NCBI RefSeq assembly: GCF_031450785.1
Contig: NZ_JARTWB010000001.1
Location: forward strand, 372,001 to 436,000
Direction: 5' to 3'
DNA from: Caballeronia sp. LZ062
Lineage (GTDB): Bacteria > Pseudomonadota > Gammaproteobacteria > Burkholderiales > Burkholderiaceae
DNA: 64,000 bases
The notes beneath the pieces were generated by a model that saw only the letters and a program-made list of their open reading frames with translations, searched no databases and was not told the DNA's origin. Below, one piece after another: positions 58,544-64,000 of this stretch. Within the stretch, counting starts at the first letter, position 1; every line of letters starts with the position of its first letter. A program made the translations under genes and the position numbers.

Positions 58544-58849
58544 GGCTCCTCCTTTGGGCGAAGCGGAAGCGTCAATTTTAGAGCCGCGCCGAATTCGACG
58601 TTGGAGGCTTGCGGCAATAGTGACACATGATGTCGTATGAGAAGCGCCGCTTCGAGTAATCGATTCCTTACGGGAAATTCCCCACGTGAACGCTGGCGGA
58701 TAACGCTTGACGCCCTTGTTACAAGCTCGCTATCGTCGCTCAAGGAAAACGATTTCTTTACCGGCTGGTTAAACAAGCCAGCAGCAATGTCGTATGACGT
58801 CGTTCGAAGTTCGCACATTAAAACCGGACACACCGGAATGGAGACAAGG

Positions 58850-60847
58850 ATGAAACAGCGCCTCACCGCCCCCGCCTCGGCCCGCCGTCGCACCCTCCTC
58901 AAGTTCGCAGGCGCTTCGGCGAGCGCGCCGCTCATTGGCGGACTCGGCAGCTTGAGCGTGCTCGCCGGCTGCGGCGGCCACGACAGTTCCGGCTCGCCCA
59001 GCACGCCAGCCACGGCGGAAGACCCGATCTGGGGCCCGTCCGGTTCCGCGACGCAAATCATCAACGCGCTGAAAAACGTGTCGACGTCGATGGTGCCGAG
59101 CCGCCGGTTCCTCGTCACCGACTACGGCGCGAAACCGTGCACCGTCATTGCGGCGACAAGTCCGTACACCGATCCGACCAAGTCGCCGCTCAGCACCGGC
59201 GCGGACCAGACACAGGCGCCCGGCTCGTTCGACTCGCGCCCCGCGTTTCTCGCCGCCATCGCGGCGTGCAGCGCGGCGGGCGGCGGCCGCGTGGTCGTAC
59301 CGGCGGGCAACTGGTATTGCGCAGGGCCGATCATTCTGCTGTCCAACGTCGATTTCCATCTGAGCGCGAACTGCGAGATTTTTTTCAGCCCGAACCCGGC
59401 GGACTACGCGAAGGACGGCCCCATCGACTGCGGCGCGAACGGCAAGCTGTACTACAGCCGCTGGCAAGCGAACGACTGCCTCAATTATGGTCCGCCGGTC
59501 TACGCGCGCAATCAGACGAACATCGCGATCACCGGCGAAGGCGATACCTCGGTGCTCAACGGTCAGGCCATGACGCCGTTCGCCGGCAGCGGCAACACGG
59601 CAACGTGCTGGTGGACATACAAGGGCAACAGCGGCGCATACGGCTATGCGGGATCGTCGACGCCTTCACAGGCCTTCGCCAACCCGAACAACGTCGACCT
59701 GAAGACCGCTGTGCCCGGCATTTCGGATGCGCTCTACGCCAAGCTCACTGACCCGGCCACGCCGTGGCAGCAGGACCAGAACTACTTGCCGGCGCTGTCG
59801 GAAGCAGGCGTGGCAATCGAGAAGCGCATCTTCGGCATCGGGCATTATCTGCGGCCGAGCATGGTGGAATTCATCGGTTGTACGAACGTTCTGATGCAGG
59901 GCTATCGCACCATCAATACGCCGTTCTGGCAGCACCATCCGACCGATTGCAAGAACGTGGTGATCACCGGCGTGACGGTGGACAGCATCGGGCCGAACAA
60001 CGACGGCTTCGATCCCGACGCCTGCGACATGGTGCTCTGCGACAGCGTCACGTTCAACACCGGCGACGACTGCATCGCGATCAAATCGGGCAAGGACCTC
60101 GACACGCAATACGGCCCCGCGCAGAATCACGTCATTCAGAACTGCACGATGAACAGCGGCCACGGCGGTATCACGCTCGGCAGCGAAATGGGCGGCGGCG
60201 TGCAGAACATCTACGCGCGCAATCTGCAGATGCTAAACAAGTTCTGGGCGACGAACTCGCTCAACATCGCCATTCGCGTGAAGACGAACATGAATCGCGG
60301 CGGCTTCGTGAAGAACTTTTATGTGGACAACGTCACGCTGCCCAATGGCGTGAGCCTGACGCCATCGGGCTACGGCAGCAGTCTGCTGGCGGGCAGCCCG
60401 ATCAATGCGACGGTGCCGCTCGGCGTGGTGACGGCGAGCGCGGCGAATCCGTCGGCGGCGCAAGGCGGCATCATCACGTTCGACTGCGACTATCAGCCGT
60501 CGAAGGACGCCATTCGCACGCGCCCCGCACTGGTGCAGAACGTCAATATTTCGAATGTGAAGGCGAGCAACGTCACGCTCAACGGCGTCACGGGATCCTG
60601 TTTTCAGGCGATCGTCGCGCAAGGACCCGTTGCGTTCGACTACAACGGCCCCGCGCCGACGCCCGCCATTCCCGCGATTGCTGGCGTAACCATCACCAAC
60701 TGCGATTTCGGCACGCCTGTCGCCGCGGGCCCCGCAACGGCGACGACGCCGGGACCGATCTACGCGTACAACGTGCACGACATCGTGCTGAATAACACGG
60801 TGATTGCAGGCACGACGTTGAATCAAACCATCACCGACGCTCGGTGA
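58850..60847 (+). CDS. GH28 polygalacturonase-like enzyme exported as Tat lipoprotein
   Basis: 665 residues. The N-terminus has RRRTLLKFAGAS (twin Arg) with a hydrophobic stretch ending in lipobox LAGC, so export by Tat and lipid anchoring are predicted. The parallel beta-helix has GH28 motifs: NNDGFDPDACD and NTGDDCIAIKSGKD (catalytic Asp pair), GHGGITLGSE (His) and RVKTNMNRGG. It should hydrolyse homogalacturonan or another uronic-acid polymer. The ATG at 58850 is preceded by GGAG and is chosen over the in-frame ATG 58838. The region 58544-58849 upstream (306 bases) holds only its promoter and that of the hydrolase. Confidence 0.9.
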   Translation: MKQRLTAPASARRRTLLKFAGASASAPLIGGLGSLSVLAGCGGHDSSGSPSTPATAEDPIWGPSGSATQIINALKNVSTSMVPSRRFLVTDYGAKPCTVIAATSPYTDPTKSPLSTGADQTQAPGSFDSRPAFLAAIAACSAAGGGRVVVPAGNWYCAGPIILLSNVDFHLSANCEIFFSPNPADYAKDGPIDCGANGKLYYSRWQANDCLNYGPPVYARNQTNIAITGEGDTSVLNGQAMTPFAGSGNTATCWWTYKGNSGAYGYAGSSTPSQAFANPNNVDLKTAVPGISDALYAKLTDPATPWQQDQNYLPALSEAGVAIEKRIFGIGHYLRPSMVEFIGCTNVLMQGYRTINTPFWQHHPTDCKNVVITGVTVDSIGPNNDGFDPDACDMVLCDSVTFNTGDDCIAIKSGKDLDTQYGPAQNHVIQNCTMNSGHGGITLGSEMGGGVQNIYARNLQMLNKFWATNSLNIAIRVKTNMNRGGFVKNFYVDNVTLPNGVSLTPSGYGSSLLAGSPINATVPLGVVTASAANPSAAQGGIITFDCDYQPSKDAIRTRPALVQNVNISNVKASNVTLNGVTGSCFQAIVAQGPVAFDYNGPAPTPAIPAIAGVTITNCDFGTPVAAGPATATTPGPIYAYNVHDIVLNNTVIAGTTLNQTITDAR

Positions 60848-60853
60848 AGGCAC

Positions 60854-60886
60854 GCGCGTGACGAAGCTTCGCGCTCCGTCACGCGC
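60854..60886. terminator. Hairpin at the convergent end of GH28 and deacylase genes
   Basis: GCGCGTGACG / CGTCACGCGC, 10-bp perfect stem with a 13-base loop. The 3' arm overlaps the end of the convergent deacylase gene. No T run, so bidirectional but weak. Confidence 0.5.
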
Positions 60887-62012
60887 CGATCAATACGCCG
60901 GTCCTGAACGCCGTTGCGCCGGTGACTCTTCCCAACGGCGCACCCGCGTAGACGAAGCGAATGGCGCGCCGCATATAAAACACGCCATTGTTCTTCGTGG
61001 TCACGGTGGTCACGGCGTCCGTCAGCGGATCGATGATGTCGAAGACCGCATCGCCCGCCTTCAGCATCGCGCCGACTTGCGCGCGATACACGACGATGCC
61101 GCTCACCGGCGCTGTCAGTTGCTCGCTGCCCGCAAGCGGCGTCGCGGCCTGCGCGAGCGGCGGCAGTTCGCGCGCCTCGCCTTCGATCACGCCGCGCGCG
61201 ATCAGGAAGTCGACGATAGCCTCGGCATCATTCGATGCGTACTCGTCACTCACATCCCGCTGGCCGCGATGTTCCAGCGTCGCCGCGATATTCGGCGCCG
61301 CGAGCGGCACCTCTTTGCCCAGTAACGCACGCAGTTCGTTCCACAGCAGCGCGTGAATCTCGTCGAAGGACTGGCCGCCCGAATCCGTCGCGAGCAAAAC
61401 GCTTTTCGCGCCGAGATAGCGCGCCAGCGGCTCGATGGCGGGCCAACTCGCCGGACTGGTGTACAGATGCATCGTCGCTTCGAGCGAGCAATGCAGATCG
61501 AGCACGATATCCGCGTCCGATGCGTGCCTGAGCAGCGCAAGCCGCAACGATTCGAACTCGTTGCGCGCAGTCATCTCGCCGAGCATCTCGCACACGGCCG
61601 CGCGCAAGAGTCGCGTGTTGTGCGTGGCGTCCGTATTCGACATGCGCGGGCGAATGCGTTCTATCAATTCGCTTGCAGGCGGCATCGGAAAGTTGCGGTT
61701 GAAGTTGTGCCCGCTGTTGCTCTCGAAGCGTCCGACGAACTGGCCCAGCACGTGCTGCGATAACCCGATGGGATTGGCCACCGGCACGAGCACCACTGCG
61801 CCGCGCACGCGCCCGCTCGCTTCAAGTTCTCTGAGCCGCTGCTTGAGCCGCCATGCGGCGAGCATGGCGGGCGTTTCGTCTGCGTGAAGCGATGCCTGAA
61901 TGTAGACCTTTTCGTGCGTATCCGCTGCATGCGGTGCGCCGAAATGGAAACTGACGAGTTCGCGTGCGGTGCCGATGGTTGCCGAGACGAGCGGCGTGCT
62001 TTTGATGCGCAT
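60879..62012 (-). CDS. Succinylglutamate desuccinylase/aspartoacylase-family hydrolase
   Basis: 377 residues of the AstE/AspA (M14-like) family. Zinc ligands are in QASLHADETPAML (His, Glu) and in DLHCSLEATMH (His); a second block SGHNFNRNFPMP is also typical. The C-terminal domain is a beta-barrel with GIVVYRAQVGAMLKAGDAVFDI. It removes an acyl group from an amino-acid derivative; which one is not seen. It overlaps the terminator and lies 27 bases downstream of a binding-protein gene on the same strand, so the two may be one uptake-and-use operon. Confidence 0.9.
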   Translation of the reverse strand: MRIKSTPLVSATIGTARELVSFHFGAPHAADTHEKVYIQASLHADETPAMLAAWRLKQRLRELEASGRVRGAVVLVPVANPIGLSQHVLGQFVGRFESNSGHNFNRNFPMPPASELIERIRPRMSNTDATHNTRLLRAAVCEMLGEMTARNEFESLRLALLRHASDADIVLDLHCSLEATMHLYTSPASWPAIEPLARYLGAKSVLLATDSGGQSFDEIHALLWNELRALLGKEVPLAAPNIAATLEHRGQRDVSDEYASNDAEAIVDFLIARGVIEGEARELPPLAQAATPLAGSEQLTAPVSGIVVYRAQVGAMLKAGDAVFDIIDPLTDAVTTVTTKNNGVFYMRRAIRFVYAGAPLGRVTGATAFRTGVLIGA

Positions 62013-62039
62013 TACTTAGTCATCCGTATCAATACAAGG

Positions 62040-62819
62040 TCAATCGCCGTACACATCGAAGTCGAAATACTTGCGCGCGATTCGCCGATAGGTGCCATCC
62101 GCGCGCATGTCCGTCACGGCTTTGTCGACCTTGGCCTTCAGAATGGTGTCGTCGAGACGCAAGCCCATGCCCACGCCGTGATCGCCCATGGAGAGCGGCG
62201 CACCGACAAATGCGAACCCCGCACCGCGCGGCGTCTTCAGGAAGCCGTTTTCCGCTTCGACTGACCCGAGCAATGCGGCGTCGATGCGGCCTGCGACGAG
62301 ATCGTTGAACACGCCTTCCTGGCTTTGATACGCCACCACTTCGACACCGCCCGGCTGCCAGTTCTTGAGCGCATAGGTTTCGAACTGGCTGCCGCTCTGC
62401 ACGCCGACGCGCTTGCCGCGCAAGCCGTCCGCGCTCGCGCTCAACGGTGCGCCGCTTCGCGCGATCAGGCGCGAGCGAAACTGAAAGAGCTTCGTGGAGA
62501 ACGCGATCTGCTTCATGCGCTTGTCGGTGATCGCCATCGACGACATGATGCCGTCGATCTTGCGCGCCTGCAGTGCGGGAATCATCCCGGAGAATTCGAG
62601 TTCGACCCATTCGCAACGCATCGCGATGCGTCGGCAGATTTCGTCGCCCAGATCGACGTCGAAGCCCGCGACGTGACCGTCGGGCGTCTTGACGTCCATC
62701 GGCGGATAGCCCGGATCGATACCGAGGCGCAAGAGATTGGCGTCGCGCGCTGCGACGGGCGACGAAGCGAGCATGCTCGCGAGCAACACGGCGAGTAACG
62801 ATGAAGTGGCTTTGAGCAT
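62040..62819 (-). CDS. Amino-acid-type ABC substrate-binding protein
   Basis: 259 residues of the SBP_bac_3 family. Signal peptide MLKATSSLLAVLLASMLASSPVAA; mature LRLGIDPGYPPMDVKTPDGHVAGFDVDLGDEICRRI and the diagnostic GIMSSMAITDKRMKQIAFSTKLFQF are seen. Ligand is probably a polar amino acid or an acylated derivative. No permease or ATPase is adjacent in the window. ATG at 62819; ribosome site weak. Divergent from the LysR gene. Confidence 0.92.
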   Translation of the reverse strand: MLKATSSLLAVLLASMLASSPVAARDANLLRLGIDPGYPPMDVKTPDGHVAGFDVDLGDEICRRIAMRCEWVELEFSGMIPALQARKIDGIMSSMAITDKRMKQIAFSTKLFQFRSRLIARSGAPLSASADGLRGKRVGVQSGSQFETYALKNWQPGGVEVVAYQSQEGVFNDLVAGRIDAALLGSVEAENGFLKTPRGAGFAFVGAPLSMGDHGVGMGLRLDDTILKAKVDKAVTDMRADGTYRRIARKYFDFDVYGD

Positions 62820-62936
62820 GAACGCGAAGTCGGCGAGGAAAGGAAACGAACCCACCGATGGTACGTGCGCAAAACGCCCGCAAATAGAGGCCTTTTGCTT
62901 ATCATGATCACTTTTTGCGATCAGCCGGAACACATC

Positions 62937-63866
62937 GTGGAATTGACTCTGACGCAGTTGCGCGTGTTCCTCGCGGTCTCCGAGGCCGGCAGTCTGCGCG
63001 CCGCCGCGCGCAAGCTCGCCATCGCGCAAAGCGGCATCACGCAGCAATTGCGCAAGCTCGAAGCCTATGCAGGCGGGCCACTTCTGGAGCGCGACGTGCG
63101 CGGCGTGCGCCTGACGCCCGTCGGCGAACGCCTGCGCGTGCGCGCCGAGCTCATCCTCGGCGAATGCGAGAAGACAGAAGAAGAAATGCGTCAGTTGCGC
63201 GGCGAATTGACGGGCAGCGTTGCCCTCGGGCTCGCGGCCGAAGCGACGCTGCGCCTTTTCCCCGCGCTGCTCGGCAGCTTTCGCGAGCGGTGTCCGCGCA
63301 TCGACGTGCATCTGACGAGCGCGACGTCGCGCGTGCTGACATCATGGGTGCGCGGGGGCCGGCTCGACTTCGCGCTGGCGTTGGTCGCACCGGACGCCGA
63401 CGTGCACGACATGGAGATCACGCGCTTGTTCGATTCGGAAGTCGCCGTGATGGCGCGGCGCGGACATGCGTTGTCGGGCGCGCGCTCGCTCGCCGATCTG
63501 CGCGATGCGCAGTGGGTCAGCACGCGACACAAGCAGCAGCGCGGCAACAAGTTGCTCGCACTCTTCGACGACGCGGGCCTGCCTGCGCCAAACATCGCCG
63601 CGACGACCGAGGCCGTCTTCGACACGATGCACTGCATCGCCGCGAGCGACTATCTTGCCCTCGAACCATCGAGCCTCGCACAGCATCCGTTCTTTCGCGA
63701 GCACGTCGTGACCGTACCGATCGCCGAACGCGCCGCACCGACGCCGCTGTGCATGGTGCGCCGCGTGGGCGTGCCGTTGACGCCCGCCGCGCAAGAACTG
63801 GCGACCATGGCCGTCTCTTTCGCGCGGATGCTGCCCGCGCGAACGCTGCCTCAACGCGATGCGTGA
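62937..63866 (+). CDS. LysR-family regulator of the binding-protein/deacylase pair
   Basis: 309 residues from GTG 62937 (GGAA upstream); ATG 62904 in frame would add 11. The HTH is LTLTQLRVFLAVSEAGSLRAAARKLAIAQSGITQQLRKLE, with LLERDVRGVRLTPVG as wing. C-terminal effector domain about 90-290. Divergent from the binding-protein gene, so probably its regulator. Its 3' end overlaps the convergent edge gene by 16 bases. Confidence 0.9.
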   Translation: MELTLTQLRVFLAVSEAGSLRAAARKLAIAQSGITQQLRKLEAYAGGPLLERDVRGVRLTPVGERLRVRAELILGECEKTEEEMRQLRGELTGSVALGLAAEATLRLFPALLGSFRERCPRIDVHLTSATSRVLTSWVRGGRLDFALALVAPDADVHDMEITRLFDSEVAVMARRGHALSGARSLADLRDAQWVSTRHKQQRGNKLLALFDDAGLPAPNIAATTEAVFDTMHCIAASDYLALEPSSLAQHPFFREHVVTVPIAERAAPTPLCMVRRVGVPLTPAAQELATMAVSFARMLPARTLPQRDA

Positions 63867-64000
63867 CGCGAAGCGGAACCGGACTTCTTCCCCGCAGCCT
63901 GAGCGCGCCGCGTGGCCCAGCCTTTCTTCGCGGCAGCAGAACGGTCGGCGGCGGAACGGCGGCTTGCACTGGCGTGTGCCTGCTTCGACAACGACTTGTG
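63851..64000 (-). CDS. Basic Lys/Arg/Ala-rich protein, C-terminal part (cut by window edge)
   Basis: The last 49 residues of an open frame that continues past base 64000: HKSLSKQAHASASRRSAADR, then SAAAKKGWATRRAQAAGKK, ending in TGA at 63851. Strongly basic and low complexity, like histone-type or nucleic-acid binding tails. Without the start it cannot be assigned, and it overlaps the LysR gene by 16 bases. Confidence 0.4.
   Translation of the reverse strand, partial: HKSLSKQAHASASRRSAADRSAAAKKGWATRRAQAAGKKSGSASRHASR

Overview
The window is GC-rich chromosomal DNA from a beta-proteobacterium of the Burkholderiaceae. A Burkholderia, Paraburkholderia or Caballeronia type genome fits best. The reasons are a bpeT-llpE-bpeE-bpeF type RND efflux locus with the gene order known from Burkholderia, DUF4148 and DUF3331 proteins, a phasin, a double-length UvrA, and LexA boxes of the CTGT-N8-ACAG form. 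I see no insertion sequence, prophage, CRISPR array, rRNA or tRNA. This reads as ordinary chromosome with a few accessory pockets.

Layout. 1-3971: RND multidrug efflux operon (permease cut by the left edge, membrane fusion protein, alpha/beta hydrolase) with its divergent LysR regulator. 4165-4693: a small secreted DUF4148 protein and a 48-residue ORF. 4690-10785: MocR-type regulator divergent from a complete polyamine-type ABC importer (ATPase, binding protein, two permeases). 10786-13650: sparse region with a DUF3331 protein, an NAD(P)-binding protein, a 65-residue protein and possible debris of a related sequence. 13857-17884: phosphoribosyltransferase, homodimeric E1 2-oxoacid dehydrogenase and a divergent Lrp regulator. 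17893-18242: two tandem genes for near-identical 37-residue peptides, with their own terminator; I regard this as the most novel item. 18582-25678: Ap4A phosphorylase, an S1C protease without a signal peptide, small stress and hypothetical proteins, a DMT exporter, a phasin and a small lipoprotein. 25771-30991: an SOS-type helicase whose LexA box covers its start codon, then hemerythrin, 2OG-Fe(II) oxygenase, RibA and an NADP-binding reductase. 31097-34770: ahpC-ahpF and a histidine kinase. 35041-38444: decayed tam methyltransferase gene, LysR regulator and semialdehyde dehydrogenase. 39030-42767: zinc-ribbon membrane protein with repeats, a TAXI-type binding protein and a membrane protein. 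42896-48102: glucan-processing operon. 48533-49939: protein made of five 90-91-residue repeats with no recognised family. 49942-57584: DUF445 protein, ACT protein and a giant UvrA with an upstream LexA box. 57650-64000: alpha/beta hydrolase, exported GH28 enzyme, aspartoacylase-like hydrolase with an amino-acid-type binding protein, LysR regulator and an edge-truncated basic protein.

Themes. Two genes (helicase 25777-28086 and uvrA 51664-57474) carry perfect LexA-type boxes and so probably belong to one SOS regulon. Oxidative stress is served by ahpC-ahpF. Uptake and catabolism sets each sit beside a dedicated regulator: MocR with the polyamine importer, Lrp with E1, LysR with the semialdehyde dehydrogenase, LysR with the binding protein and deacylase. 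Family names come from motif recognition by eye, not from searches.
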